From Muricea muricata (taxonomy: Eukaryota; Cnidaria; Anthozoa; Malacalcyonacea; Plexauridae): 64,000 nt of DNA. The DNA lies in assembly GCA_963855995.1 (NCBI GenBank), contig OY979716.1, positions 50,952,846 through 51,016,845 of the forward strand. The letters are read 5' to 3'. The notes beneath the pieces were generated by a model. The model did no database searches. It was not told the DNA's origin and worked only from the letters and a program-made list of their open reading frames with translations. Shown piece after piece: positions 23,061 to 35,774 of this stretch; position 1 is the stretch's first letter; every line of letters starts with the position of its first letter. The position numbers were made by a program, and so were the translations under genes.

Positions 23061-23859
23061 ATTTTCATACAGCTGCCTCTATTTCCTTTTCGAACTACTC
23101 ATCAAAGGAAAATTCAGCTCCCTGGGAGGTTAATACAGCCACAGATGTTGGGTCATGCAATAGCATATTCTATGAAGATACCTTGCTGTAACCATGAAAT
23201 AAGCAGGTTGAATCACATCCTAGAAATTACCTAACGAGTAACCTTTGAGAACTATGTAACTGTTGAGAACTCCCTCCCCCCACTGAAGAAAGGCACTAAT
23301 CCCTTTCCCCTACACATGTCATTTTACTCCACATTTTACTAAGAAAATTTCTGTGAGTGGAGCATGGACCAATTCAGACATGGCCATGAATGATAATGAA
23401 ATTGTGACCATACATGCAAGTTGTTTACCAGATTCAGTCAGATGCACTCATACAACCCCTCCCCTATTCTAAATGTTTCAAGTATTTACAGGTGGTGTTG
23501 TCTAAGTCCATGTGACCAAGTCTGATCACACTGCAAATGATATAAGAATGTGTTATTCATACCTTACCAGTAAGTGCATGAAATCCAATCGATGCTCTAC
23601 ATTTTTCTTCACCTGATTGCTGTGCGATATACTCTGTGTCAAGTATTCTAGGATGTGATTCAACCAGCTCATTTCATGTTTACAGTAAGGTATCTTCATA
23701 GAATATCCTATTGCATGACCCAACATCTGTGGCTGTATTAACCTCCCTGGGAGCTGAATTTTCCTTTGATGAGCAGTTCCAAAAGGAAATAGAAGCAGCT
23801 GTATGAAAATTGTACAAGGCAAAAATGAATCCAGTGTCAATGTTCTACGGTACAACATT

Positions 23860-24235
23860 TTCTGACTTGGAAAATTTTCTGATTCTTCTATGCCACCAAA
23901 TAAAGATTGCCTTTTAAAGCATCTCCAGAGAGCCAATTTCCAAGCAGCAATCTACAAGCTTGTAGCATTGATGCCCCAAGCCTGGTCAACCATGGTTGGA
24001 AATTAAATCAAGAAGGCAAAATAAGTATTCAGTGGATGGATGGAAACTGTGCTCCAGATGCTTTGCTTACAAATTGTAATTGTAAGTGTAAAACAGGTTG
24101 TGGTAAACCAAACCGTGCTCCTGCAAAAAAGCATTAAACACATGTAATGATATGTGCCAATGTATTGACGGCACAAACTGTGAGAATGAGCTTGACAAAT
24201 CTCCTGAATGGTCGAGCGATAAAGAAATTTTTTAA
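23860..24235 (+). pseudogene. CXC (tesmin/TSO1-like) domain C-terminal fragment, right arm copy
   Basis: Mirror copy of the fragment in the left arm, with the same WMDGNCAPDALL block and cysteine cluster CNCKCKTGCGKPNRAPAKKH. A small indel scrambles the last cysteines in this copy. No upstream part of the gene survives on this arm. Confidence 0.5.
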
Positions 24236-24525
24236 CTTGTAAATACACGTATACAGTAGATAAGTAGTTTAATTAATATAAAATGTTCAATAGTACTATT
24301 ATGGAATATTTTAACAGAATATACATTTCAGTAATAAATACTTTTATATCAATATGTATACTGTGATATGAAAAATTGTAAAAACATTATCTACTCTTAT
24401 TTAATTATCATAAAATAACTTACATGATTTATAGCTGATTCCCTGTCTTTTAAAGGGTTGTATTCGTGTCGAAATAAAAAGATCGACGAAACTGAGTTTG
24501 TTTATAAACCTGCAGTGCAATATGA

Positions 24526-25804
24526 CTTTGGATACTTCATGTTAAAATGCCGTGAGATGAAAGGTGCCGCCAAATCAAAAATGGCCGAAACGAAGTAACT
24601 TCGATAGCCGTTTATGAAAAAACTGCGGGTTTACGCAAGTGGGAATAACAAAATTTTAATTCAGCACATCGAAAACTATAGAACGGCAACGAAACTAAAC
24701 AATTTCGGTCCACAGCCCACAGACTATCTGCAGAAATTCCTTCGAATTTAAAGTTAACCTGCTTTTGAACAACCAGCCACAGATGTATTTACCATGCCAC
24801 AAGTTTCCTAGTCGAAGTCATCAGAATATCGAGTAAAGGAAATTTATTTCTTATTGCAATGTAAGCACATGCAGGTAGTCGTATTTGCCTATTACCAAAG
24901 GGACCACATATAAGTCTTGTAAACTCTCTATGCGAAATGCTGCGTAAAAACTAAAATAAAATAAATAGGAATTTATGAAATATATTGTGGTCTTGAACAG
25001 CAAAAGAAATTTAGAGATAATTTTATATTTTAGTGATAAGCAAATAGACAGAAGTTTAACGACGAAATAAACCAAATAAATTGTTTATTACCCAGACTGC
25101 AGAGTATGGCTTTGGCGTACCCGAGATTTATTTCGGCATTATTTTTGGCTCCCCTAAAGTGTATTATGTAATAATTTTGGATAGCCTTGCCCGCCTCGAC
25201 ACTTTTCTTAGATTTGGGGGAGGGGTGATACCCGGTGTTAGATTTGGTCCATTGTAAGAGGCCCTTATAATTACAATTTACAAACCAGAGTTGATTCTAA
25301 TCATTCAACAATGTGGCACAATTTTCCAAGTTAATATATCAATTCCTTAAGCACAAGTGAAAAGTGGATCAGATATGCAAGTAAATTAATTTATTTACTT
25401 TATAAAATTAAAAACATGTTGCACCCCACTAGTACTGCCACATTGCATATATACTAGCCGATCAAATTCTAAAATTCAAAAAACAGATACTAAGATAACA
25501 TTTTTCAGTATCTATTGCTTTTTGAATTTAGTCACATAGATTAAAATTAGACATACATGTAGAATGTGATAAAAGACACTTTAAAATATTGTGGGATATT
25601 TACTTATCTAACAACGAGTAACAGGGTTTTTTAACTTTGTACATACCCTGTATGTCACTAGCAGTGTACAAATAAATGTCAATAAATGGCTCTACTATCA
25701 TTTAAAAAAATGAATTGTCAAATATCAACCAAGCATATTTCGTGGCTGCTCGTCCTTTCTTATCTGAAAATATTGGGAGGTGATGTCTGGAGATGCCAAG
25801 TTAC
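24526..25804. other. No gene recognised
   Basis: AT-rich sequence without a convincing open frame, repeat or splice-consistent coding segment. Confidence 0.5.
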
Positions 25805-27348
25805 TTATCTCCTTCAGTGTAAAGCCATCCTATCTCTTCCATGGTGCGCCGGCATGACAATGGGTTAGGCAAGCTCCAGTCAACAATGGCGCGTTGTGTT
25901 AAGACATCGTTACTTTGTCCTTGATGACACTGTAGAAACCTTCGACGACTGCTTCACAGCCTCCTGCTGCCAATGCTGCACCAAGTGCAATGCAGAATTC
26001 CTTTCCAATTGACTCAATTATCAACTTGTTGTTGTAAATTGCTGAAATAATATTTTCTTCGCACAATCGAGGCTCTACAACTGCACCAGAGGCGAAACAC
26101 AATTAAAACCACTTATCCAAGGAATCGTTGTTGACAATGGACAAGGCAGTTAAGTGACTTTGTTTGAATACAAGGATGCTCTTTCCATCACGGTCAGAAA
26201 ACGTGGTGTCAGTGCAGTTTCCCAGTTTTTCACACAAAATCTTCTGTAACGCTATTTTGAACTTTTTCAGTGTGGCTACGCTGTCTTGTGGCAGGAGATT
26301 CAAATCACGACTTTCATCAGTGGGTGCTCGGACATAAGGCAACATACATATTCTTCGGTAGAATTCACTGCATCTATTTGCTTCCCATTCAATCCTATCT
26401 TCCCTGGAAATCATCAATTTCCCATTCTCGATCTTAAATCTGCAAAGTTGCTCCACTGCATGCTCAAGATCGAAAACTTTACCAAGTTTTTTCACTGTAC
26501 TTGGGACAATGTTTTTGAAACGAGCATCTAGTGCCACTTGAAGCTGTTGGCTCAATGTCACGAGATCGGCAATACAGTCATATGGCGTTCTAGCGTTCCA
26601 AGTGTAAGTGGTATTTTTCTTACCATTTTGCATTTCCATAGCTTCGCTTACAACAATCCATCCAAGTAGAACAGGTACACCCTAGAAGGTTGGTATAGTA
26701 CAGTATAATAAGTTTTGAGTGCTACAAAGTACATAAATAGGGAAACAAGTAATAATATAAAGAACATGCCAGACAAATACCAAAATGTTAAAGCAACATG
26801 CAGAAGACAGCTTTCATGTATGCACATCTGTTAGATTACCTGAAAGGTACCTCTTTCAGTAGTGTCATCATCATCATCGTAAGTCACATTTAATTCATCC
26901 CAATGCTTGAACAGCTTCGGTAGCAGCTCTTTACACGGTTTGCTTCCACTCTGCACATCCTTTAAGTTTGCTTCAATCTTTTTAAGGATTTCTATCACTC
27001 TGTAAAACCATGTCACAAATTTCCAGGGAGGAAGATTTACTGCCTGGGTCCTGAGCATTAGCAATGTTACTGGTCACAAGACAAGTGTGCTGCACAAGTC
27101 TATTGTATAATCTTGTCCACCAACCTCAAAGAAAATTAAACATCGTACGAGTTAGTTTCCCAAATTCCTGTCATTAATAAAATATTTTATTGAAAGCTAT
27201 TTTTACTGCATTTAATTTGAATGACATCCAAATGAGATTTCTTACTTAAACAATTTATAGACTTTCGAATTTTCGAAATAAATGAAACAAACCTGATATT
27301 TCGTCATTTTCGTTCTCCCTACATCTCCTGAACGCTTCCATTAAAGCT

Positions 27349-27601
27349 ACAATCCTGGACAAAACTATGGACTACATTCTAATTATTTGCTCGACATGTG
27401 CGTACCTAATGAAAAAACATCAAAATAGGCCCCTCAATTTTCCCCCTCGCCCCCAAAACAATGTTGAATCTGTAAAAAATGAAAACAACAAAACAACATT
27501 GATCGGTGGGGGAATGGGGGAGGTTTGTTCTATGTAATAACAATGAGCTAAGAAGATGACCATATTAGGAAAAGTGTCGTCAATGTTTTGTCCAGGATTG
27601 T
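27349..27601. mobile_element. Miniature inverted-repeat element, 253 bp, copy 1
   Basis: Bounded by ACAATCCTGGACAAAAC and its complement, flanked by CT on both sides (27347-27348 and 27602-27603). A second copy of exactly the same length sits 1.6 kb downstream in the same orientation. Both lie in an intron-like gap of the hAT-like gene. The interior is non-coding. Confidence 0.85.
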
Positions 27602-28331
27602 CTGAAATTGTGTAAAATTTTGAAAACTCGCGATATGGACTAATTTCATTTTTTTTTATTGTTGTGGAGAGAAAGGATGTCGGTCATACACGTGGCCTTG
27701 TTAATATGTCAAAAGATGCATGTCTTTCATTGAAACGTTACAAATAGAATTATAATTTTTGTATCACCTAAAGAGGGAATAATGTGAAATTGCGATAAAC
27801 ACGTGCTGATCTGTTTGCAAAAACCCGAAAGTTCGAAGATACATGAAGTAAGCAATCTTTTTACGTATTAAGCAATAAATGACTTTTAGGTCAGAAATAC
27901 CTGTAGTCTGTCACGTTTAAATCCTCTGGTAGTCTGGCACCTTCTCACGATATGAAGCAATTGTGCCGTTCATGAATGAATGAACAATATCATAATAATA
28001 TATAGAACTGTTGAACCAACGCGTTATATTCAATAACCAATAGGTTCTAGCGCTAACTTGCAACATATTTACATAGTAGAAATACTTGGCAAAAGATCAT
28101 AAAACAAAATCGATTACTTTAACTAGCCGAAGTCAATATAGGGGGATAGAATTACATGTGACGCAATGCAATATTCACAGTACACCACACACGCAAGCAC
28201 TGAATTGACCGTATTTTGGCACGATTTACATTAAATCGTAAAATTGAAGGTGGAATTACTACTGCAAGTGATTATTAGTATTTTTACGTTTTTAAATAAT
28301 TTAGAAATCCTGTAGTTTACGAAATCTCAAC

Positions 28332-28405
28332 GGTGCACCATTTTCCGACATCGAAATAACTATTATTATATATTCTAATTTCTCACGGTGCACCAATGGT
28401 GCACC
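28332..28405. repeat. Three GGTGCACC palindromes within 74 bp
   Basis: GGTGCACC occurs at 28332-28339, 28387-28394 and 28398-28405; the last two are separated by only AAT. The surrounding bases (ACGGTGCACCA) are also shared. Could be a dimeric factor site or a decayed repeat; no gene lies close by. Confidence 0.6.
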
Positions 28406-28995
28406 GTCTGCGCACGCAATTTCCATAGTAACAATTACTTTAACAGTTCGCCAGTTTCAAAATAACATCTATGGTTAATACGTCAACCGGGAAAAGTTTA
28501 TAGTTGGGACACAATTACTCCGTTAGCCGCATACATTCAGTCAATGTGAATGTTTTATAAGGAACAAATTTACAAATGCGCGATACATGCAGTACAATGT
28601 TTCAACTCAGTCGAAACTATGATACAGCCAAACTAGTAATATACTTGCGCATATACTATGTATAAATGCTTAGCTTGAATCTTATAGTTTGATAGTAAAC
28701 ATAATAATCTATCTACAATGCCCGGTTTTAATCTTAATCGCTTGCCTTTTTCTTATCTGCTTATTAAATATAGATACACCAGTTGCATGAGAATTAATAC
28801 ATGTAGTTTAGCAAGTTAGTTGCCTATCATAAGCCGGCCCGATTATTACAAAAATCGCCACTGTTTGGTTACACTACCCAAAATATTGAAATTAAAGGTA
28901 TAAACAGACATATACAAAACACTAAAATTCTGACTTTTGCACAGAGCGAAATAGATTACGTATTGGGATTGTATACCTGAAACATCATCTCGCAG

Positions 28996-29248
28996 ACAAT
29001 CCTGGACAAAACTATTGACTACACTCTAATTATTTGCTCGACATGTGCGTACCTAATGAAAAAACATCAAAATAGGCCCCTCAATTTACCCCCTCGCCCC
29101 CAAAACAATGTTGAATCTGTAAGAAATGAAAACAACAAAACAACATTGCTCGGTGGGGTAATGGGGGAGGTTTGTTCTATGTAATAACAATGAGCTAAGA
29201 AGATGACAATATTAGGAAAAGTGTCGTCAATGTTTTGTCCAGGATTGT
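28996..29248. mobile_element. Miniature inverted-repeat element, 253 bp, copy 2
   Basis: Same termini and length as 27349-27601, differing at a handful of positions, and flanked by AG on both sides (28994-28995 and 29249-29250). The two different two-base flanks support a 2-bp target duplication. Confidence 0.85.
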
Positions 29249-30191
29249 AGCTCACATAAATCTTGTGTCATTGCTCATAGAATGAACTGAAAAAGTGGGT
29301 TGTGGCAAATACTACGGTTTCCAAGACTTTTAATCCAAAAGAGGAAGCCTATCCCTTATACTCTATATGTCCACGACCACATGCAAACATGGTGTAAAGC
29401 CTGTTGGATCTCTTGATGAGCCTTTTCAAGAACTCTGACGAAACACTTTCTCCAAGCATTTCCACCATTACGAGGTCCATCCAATGCGATACATCCCATG
29501 GTGTCAAGAAGAATGGATCAACAGACAGGTTGTTCTTTCCTAGTTTGGCATAAATTGAATCTTGGAAGGTATCTGACTGATACTGGCTGTCAGCATGAAC
29601 AGCTAAAGTGTCAAAGATGGAACAGAACATTTTTTCTTACTAATACTAAAGTAGGGGATAAGCTCATAAGTTCATAACTGACATACCTCTTAAATATATC
29701 ATATCTTCATTACTAAATTCCAGTTTGTCACGTAAAACTGTCACCACCTGATTGGCAAGATCTTTACCACTAACTCCTTCAATGTCATTTGTTGCGCGAG
29801 AGATGGAATAGACGAGAGGGGCATCCAGTGGCATAGCAACATGTTTTCCATCAACAGGAAGCAACACCAAGATGGCATGATTCATGTCGCGGTGGGGTGT
29901 CGACTAGTCAACAGCAACAAATATATGCGGACGTAAGCCAGTTGATAGTAGAGGTTCTTGTAGGAATTTCTTTGTCTACAAAACCGCAACTTTCTGGGAA
30001 CTGGTTACTGTAGTAGAACTTGAAGTAGAAAATTACTTTACACGAGGGGTTTTCAAGGATAGTTGTTGACATTTGTAAAATTGTGAAAAATCTATATTTT
30101 TATTTTTCTGATATGTAAGAAATGCAAAAATAGTAAAATGTTGTGAAGCTACTTTTATTACAATTACACATGCACTGCATCATTTCATCTT

Positions 30192-30883
30192 ATGAATATG
30201 GATGATTCAGATTCTTCTCTGGAGGAAGAACTTGACGGACTAGAAGAAGGTCATAGCAGTTGTTCCTCGCATTCAAAAATAAAGCGCAAATGTCCGAAGC
30301 AGGTTCAAGCTTTTGTGGACAGTTGGTTGACTGACAAACAGTTAAAGGGTGGCTGTGCAAGAGAATTGGAAGAGACAACACTCCCCAACCATTTTGCAAG
30401 GTGTGTGATAAATTTTTGGCATGCTCAAAGACTGGTTTAAAGCAACATTTAGCTGTTTTTACACCAAAATCAGAGTGCTACTACAGGGAACACCAGTACC
30501 ATCACAGCCTTTTTACAAAAGCTGCATCTCAAGAGCAATCTAGTTCTATGGAGATAAAATTATGCACATTTATCGCTGAGCATAATTTACCAATATCTTT
30601 GTCAGATGATCTGCTAGGTCTTCTTGGGTCACTTTTTCCACTCGATAACACTCTAAAAAATGGTACCGTTGGGAAGCAGAAAGCAACCAATGTGATACGA
30701 CAAGTTCTTGGATTTGATCATTTAAAGGAAGCAGTATCAACGCTGTGTTATACAAAATTTAGCTTCATTATCGATGAAACAACCAATAAAGGTACAGCCA
30801 AGCAACTTGCCATCTTGGCCACATACTTTGACATGGAAAGTTTGGTTATTAAGCCGTGTAGCAAAGCACAGAACACGTCATAA
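30192..30883 (+). pseudogene. hAT transposase 5' fragment with BED-type zinc finger
   Basis: Starts MNMDDSDSSLEEEL (acidic head), then KCPKQVQAFVDSWL. A one-base shift near 30350 leads into WLCKRI…PFCKVCDKFLACSKTGLKQHL, a BED-like C2H2 finger. The beginning of a hAT catalytic core follows: FSFIIDETTNKGTAKQLAILATYFD, where the Asp of IIDE is the likely first catalytic Asp. The frame stops at 30883 and the remaining ~60% of a hAT transposase is missing, replaced by a tandem duplication. Non-functional remnant. Confidence 0.65.
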
Positions 30884-31120
30884 ATAATGAACATAGTTAT
30901 TGTGTTTAAAGTAATATATGCGTGGTAATTATACAAACGATATCTCACGTCATGTAAAAGCTCTCAATACTATACACCAAAATGATGTAGTAGCGAAGCA
31001 CAGAACATGTCATAAATAATTAACATAATTATTGTGCTCAAAGTAATATATGCGTGGTAATTATGCAAACAATGTCTCACGTCATGTAAAAGCTCTCAAT
31101 ACTATACGCCAAAATGATGT
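30858..31120. repeat. Tandem duplication, 2 x 132 bp
   Basis: Two adjacent copies starting GTAGCAAAGCACAG (30858) and GTAGCGAAGCACAG (30990), about 93% alike. The first copy contains the stop codon of the truncated hAT frame, so the duplication arose after truncation or created it. Confidence 0.85.
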
Positions 31121-31149
31121 GCATTTTTGACAAAATTTTGCCAGTGCCA

Positions 31150-31375
31150 GTTTTTTAACAGCTAGTGCTTGCTTGCTTGCCAGAGTGCCAGTTTGCCACT
31201 TTTGCCACTTTTGCCAGAGTGCCAGTTTGCCAGAGTTCCAGTTTGCTAGAGTGCCAGTCTCGCCAGTTTTGCTAGAGTGCCAGAGCACCAGCTTGCCAGA
31301 GTGCCAGTTTTGCCAGAGCGTCAGTCTGCCGGAGCGCCAGTTTCGCCAGAGTGCCAGTCTGCCACAGCGCCAAGT
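31150..31375. repeat. Minisatellite of TTTGCCAGAGTGCCAG-like units
   Basis: About 13-15 degenerate copies of a 16-17 bp unit built on GCCAG and GCCACTTTT. Translations of the repeat (LPECQFARVP) are artefacts. Confidence 0.85.
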
Positions 31376-33590
31376 TCCATCGCACTTGACTGACCGTATG
31401 TGTTCGTTTCAAAGCACTAAATCAGAAATTACTTGGACGCAAAGAAAATGCGACGCTCCAAATATTACAAATGAAGATTATTTGTTAAAGTTGTATAAAT
31501 TCTGGACAGTTTAGGAGGAACTTATTTTTTGCCTTTAATCTTGTTTGTTATTTGTGTTCTTTATTGATCAGTTGTACTTGAAAAATTATTCATTACTCTA
31601 TATATGATCATCCTGTTTCAAATAGCAAGTTATTGCTCAGTTTTTGCTTATATTTGTTCTTGTTCAGCAAATATTGTACAATTCTTGTATGTAATAATTG
31701 AACCACAGGGTTAAACTGAAATTTCTATTGTTTGCCCTGAAGCAAAACTGTGATCGCTTTTATCACTAAACAGTTCTCATGCAGTAACACTACAATAATG
31801 GAATATGTGGAATAGTTGGAGTCTATGAATATATTCTCTCAGTTTTCAGTCATTTAGCTTTAAGTATGCTCGTAATATTTAATGTGCCATGGATAATATT
31901 ACGCGCGTAACGGGACTAACCGAAAAATTCAGTTTTACGTTTACATTTACTCTCATAACATAAAAAGGAAATGAAGGAAGTGTGCTAATTAAAGCTTGCA
32001 ATTAATACAAATATGCGTACACATTCCTCCCAGTGGCGCAATTCGAAGAGTCTGTTTTGCAAGCTTCAATTCAACTTATACAGCCAATTCAATAAAGGTT
32101 GTCCTTCCAAACGCTTAAACTGCGCGCAAAACTATAGAGTGACCAAGTATTGCTTATTTTCACCTTTAAACACAGAATTATTTCTTTGAAACAGAAACGA
32201 GGGCTGGATTGAGGGAACATAGGAAACTTACTACAGCAAATTTCCTTGCTATAAAAATAATTCGCTGAGCTCGAGTATCAGCCCCTAAGTAAACAATAAT
32301 CCATCATCCTTTGTGCGCTCATGGTTCACAATAATCCATCATCGTTTGCCTGCTCATGGTTCACAGTTCACGCTTTTCGAAAGACAACCCTAATTAGAAT
32401 AGCTGTATAGTTTCACTGACACATAAAACCACTGAACGTGCAATGTATGCAATTGAAAAGCAATTATAGAACTTGACGGACACGATCGCACATTTGTTCC
32501 TGTTACTACATTATTAGACAGACTAAGTCTTCGAAGACATGGAATTTTTGCAATAAATAAACTAGTAGTATCATACAAAGTAAACAACACGTATTAATAC
32601 GCTTAAATTTTGCGTTTAGCACTTCTTTAATATCTTTTAATCAACAGAAATGTATTCACTAACCTTCAGTTTACAACCAGCGGCCGTAGTTTGAGATTCG
32701 AATCGTCCGTTAATGAAAAAACCCAGATTTATTCAGCCAAACAACCATTCTGTGATACAAATCTCTAACAAATTGACCGGCTTTTACTAGCTGCGAGTTA
32801 TTAGAGCAGTCAACTTCCGGTCTGCGCGAAACGACATGCGCGGCTTCAAAAACTTTAAAGGCTCCGACGCAAGTGGCCCTTCTATGTATTCTTATTCTAT
32901 GGCTGCATGTTATAATTCTTACAAGTTTGGTTGTAATTCGAGCATTTGTTTATTTGTGGCGACTGTTTACGCAAGTCTCTTTGGATTTTCCCGTGCGCTC
33001 GAGTATGTGCGCTAACCTTTGAAAGCCGACGATCTAGCGATTGCGTTGGGGTAAACTCAAGGGGAAAAATGCCGTATTGTAAACTTTGACCTGTAGAACT
33101 GATTTCCGTTGTAATTCGTTGTGTAGGTAACACGCTTTCTTCAAAATAAAGCATCGAACATCTCACTTCCAGTTTGGAATGTTTTCTTGTCGGATTACGC
33201 GGCCGCTTAGAATTATATTTTCCTTATAACTTTCTTGTTTTTCTCTGTATTGAGCTAAAACTTGGTGACTAAATAATATTTTCAAAGGGCTATACAGTGG
33301 TGTAAAGATAAAAAATAGCCGAGAAGCGAAGGCGATATTACCAGCCGTAAAACTTGGAGACATATAAAATTTCGTGAACCTAATTATATACTCATACACA
33401 ATTCTCACTTCCCGACAAGAATTTGCTTCAAATACCACAAAAACGTTTTCAAAACGCAAGTAAATATACACTAAGTAGACAAACTTAATGCTGCGGATCC
33501 AATGGTGGTATTTTCATCGAAAATCTCAACCTGAAGCGAAGATATTTTAATTTTTAATTCGAGTATGCCAGTGTCCCCAGCGCAAGGAGC
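31376..33590. other. No gene recognised; one small tandem duplication
   Basis: Contains a ~48-bp tandem pair around AATAATCCATCATC…CTCATGGTTCAC (32290-32370). Open frames on the minus strand (32897-33471) have no recognisable domain. Nothing else supported. Confidence 0.5.
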
Positions 33591-33599
33591 CTGTCGGCA

Positions 33600-33735
33600 A
33601 TGTGTTGATGTGGTTGATCTAATGTTTGATAATTGTTATATTATCGATCGATCAAATGACTGGTCGTTGTTATTTAAAGAAGCTTACCACATTCGTCATT
33701 GTGATCCATCACTGAACCACGGCACATGCAGCAAA
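33600..33735 (+). pseudogene. Possible GIY-YIG-type endonuclease tail fragment
   Basis: A short translated stretch (LLFKEAYHIRHCDPSLNHGT) resembles the end of the GIY-YIG endonuclease domain found in Penelope-like retroelements. Only ~45 codons remain and the flanks are unrelated. Identification is weak and rests on memory of the family. Confidence 0.25.
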
Positions 33736-35046
33736 TAGTATTGCTCCATCACTTACGCATATTTTTAATCACGGTTTGATTTCAAGCTGTTTTCCAGATG
33801 AGTGGAAAATAGCACGGCTTGTACCAATCCACAAGAAAGGGCCTCGGGATTTAATCGAAAATTACAGGCCAATATCAATCTTGCCCGTTATCAGTGAAAT
33901 AATGGAAAGAATATTGTACGGACAGGTATATCAATATCTTAGTGATAATTCTTTGCTCACTGAATACCAATACGGTTTTCGTAAAATGCACTCAACTGTT
34001 TCGGCTCTGCTTGATAGTACAAATAGCTGGTATGTTAATATGGACCGTAAAATGTTCAATTTGGTCGTTGTGTTAGATCTTAAGAAAGCATTTGATACTA
34101 TTGATCATAGTATATTGTTAAGCAAATTAGAACTTTATGGTGTAACGGGAAATACTTTGTCTATGATACGCTCATATTTATCTGGTCGTAATCAAAAATG
34201 CCAGATGGGTGACAAGATGTCAACTGCAAGGCGTATTGAATGTGGTATTCCTCAAGGGTCTATTTTGGGCCCGCTCTTTTTCCTTATATATATTAATGAT
34301 CTTCCTCAGTGCTAAATCATGCTACTGCCCGGCTGTTTGCCGATGATACAAATTTAAGAGTGGCTGGTATAAGCATACAGGAAATTGAATCGAACATGAA
34401 TAGAGATCTTGCATATGTAAATGAGTGGCTTTTGGCAAACAAACTGAGTCTTAATGTTGTTAAAACAGAATTTATACTAATTGGCTCAGCTCAAAAATTA
34501 AACAGTATTGTTATACAGCCAAATATTGAAATTAATCAAGTTAAGATAAACCAAGTCGGTAATGCAACTGTACTTGGAGTTGAGATCGATGATAGATTAT
34601 CGTGGGATAGTCATATTGACAAAGTTGCCAAAAAAGTTATGTCAGGAATTGGAGCTATCAGAAAAATTCATGACTTTGTTGATCGAGAAACTCTGATAAA
34701 TGTCTACAATGCCTTAATCAATCCTCATTTTGACTACTGCAGTGAGGTATGGGATACCATGGGTGTCGGACTCTCAAACAGGCTTCAGAAACTTCAAAAT
34801 AGAGCTGCGAGGGTAATTATGAACTTTAGTAATGAAATTCCAGGACCAGAGGCACTAAATGCATTAGGGTGGGAAAATCTTGTTACTCGACGAGCCAAAA
34901 CAAAAGCAAAAACAATGTACAAAGTTCTAAATAAATTGGAAAAGTTTTTCTTATGATGGAGCAAAAGTTTGGAATTCTTTATCAGCGGATGTGCGTGGTT
35001 CAGCTACATTTACAATATTTAAAACTCGTCTTTGCGCTCATAAATA
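33736..35046 (+). pseudogene. Non-LTR retrotransposon reverse transcriptase, 5'-truncated
   Basis: Translation from about 33736 gives the RT palm in order: VPIHKKG…NYRPISILPVISEIMERI, VLDLKKAFDTIDH (first catalytic Asp block), GIPQGSILGPLFFLIYINDL, then FADDT with the paired Asp, then the thumb/C-terminal region ending …VWNSLSADVRG and KTRLCAHK. A one-base shift at ~34308 separates the GIPQGS and FADD blocks. A missing internal stretch near 34950 joins the C-terminal region abruptly. The endonuclease domain is absent, as expected of an incompletely reverse-transcribed LINE. The 3' end runs to about 35270 and ends in AATAAA plus ACTACTACTTACAT repeats. Closest to the CR1/L2/Jockey side of LINEs by motif style. 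Confidence 0.85.
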
Positions 35047-35270
35047 GTTGATTTACTTTTAATATTTATTATCTACGCATATGTCTAATCATAACTTGTT
35101 TTATTTGTGTTGTTAATATATTAGTATAGAATGTAATGTAATGTAGATATAACTATATGTATGTGCACACGCCCCTAGTGGAAACAAGCTATAAGTAGTT
35201 GACTAGGCTAGCGTGTGATTTTTTAAATAAAGTTTTTACTACTACTTACATACTACTACTACTTACATGA
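35047..35270 (+). mobile_element. LINE 3' untranslated tail
   Basis: Non-coding sequence after the RT stop leading to AATAAAGTTTTT and then TACTACTACTTACATAC-type short repeats, the usual 3' terminus form of CR1/L2-like LINEs in place of a long poly-A. Confidence 0.55.
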
Positions 35271-35774
35271 GCGTCGAAAGAACTAACCATTTTCCGTTAG
35301 GTTAATTGAATGACGCAAGCAAACTTTGGAACTCGTGAGCATATAAACAGTTTAATTTGTAACAGGCATTATTCTACTGGAGATGACATGTAATACTTGT
35401 CGAAACGTATAGAATAAAATGTTGACAATTTACGGAGTTTCAATTATTTTGTGTTTTATAAAAAGTACCTTTACGAGTTAAGTTACTATGTAATTGCTTG
35501 AATAAATCAAATGCAAAAGTCTTTTAAGCAACATATTCAGTTTTGCAAAATTGTTAATTTATTCAAAGTGGTGGCCAGTGATCCGCTTTTTAAAATCTGC
35601 TCTACAGATTTGTTCCCAAACTTTTCCAATCGGTATGGAAGATAATTTGACAATAAATACCATAAAGAACATAAACAAATCATCAAACTTTACTTGCCAA
35701 AGGTTGGTCACGGGACTTGGGGTTTTGACCCTACTATCTGTAACATAACAATTAACAACAATGGGTCAATATGT

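Larger units (their letters stand above)
22345..24525. repeat. 2.2-kb inverted repeat (two ~880-bp arms, ~420-bp spacer)
   Basis: Arms 22345-23226 and 23644-24525 are close reverse complements with scattered substitutions and small indels. Matching outer ends read GTCATATTGCA and TGCAATATGAC; matching inner ends lie around CACATCCTAGAA. Each arm contains the same coding relic, in opposite directions. It looks like head-to-head copies of one old element or a segmental inverted duplication. Confidence 0.9.
25805..29885 (-). pseudogene. hAT-like transposase/domesticated-type gene, decayed, multi-exon
   Basis: Coding segments on the minus strand: 29885-29675 (…DMIYLRG then GT donor), about 29640-29349, about 27064-26839 (ends …RGTFQ, GT donor), and 26681-25805, joined in phase to the previous one (Q|GVPVLLGWIVV). 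The last exon contains ALDARFKNIVPSTVKKLG, an in-frame TAA at 26103-26105, then ALAAGGCEAVVEGFYSVI and, after a one-base shift near 25917, TQRAIVDWSLPNPLSC up to a stop near 25805. The KFVTWFYRV and EAVVEGFYS segments resemble hAT-derived proteins abundant in sea anemones and corals. The exact family is recalled from memory and uncertain. It is non-functional because of the stop and frameshift. Confidence 0.5.

Noticed and set aside
31173..31514. 113-codon open frame on the plus strand
   Set aside because: Most of it translates the GCCAG minisatellite.
33163..33471. 102-codon minus-strand open frame
   Set aside because: No domain, unusual composition and no neighbours in phase; treated as chance.
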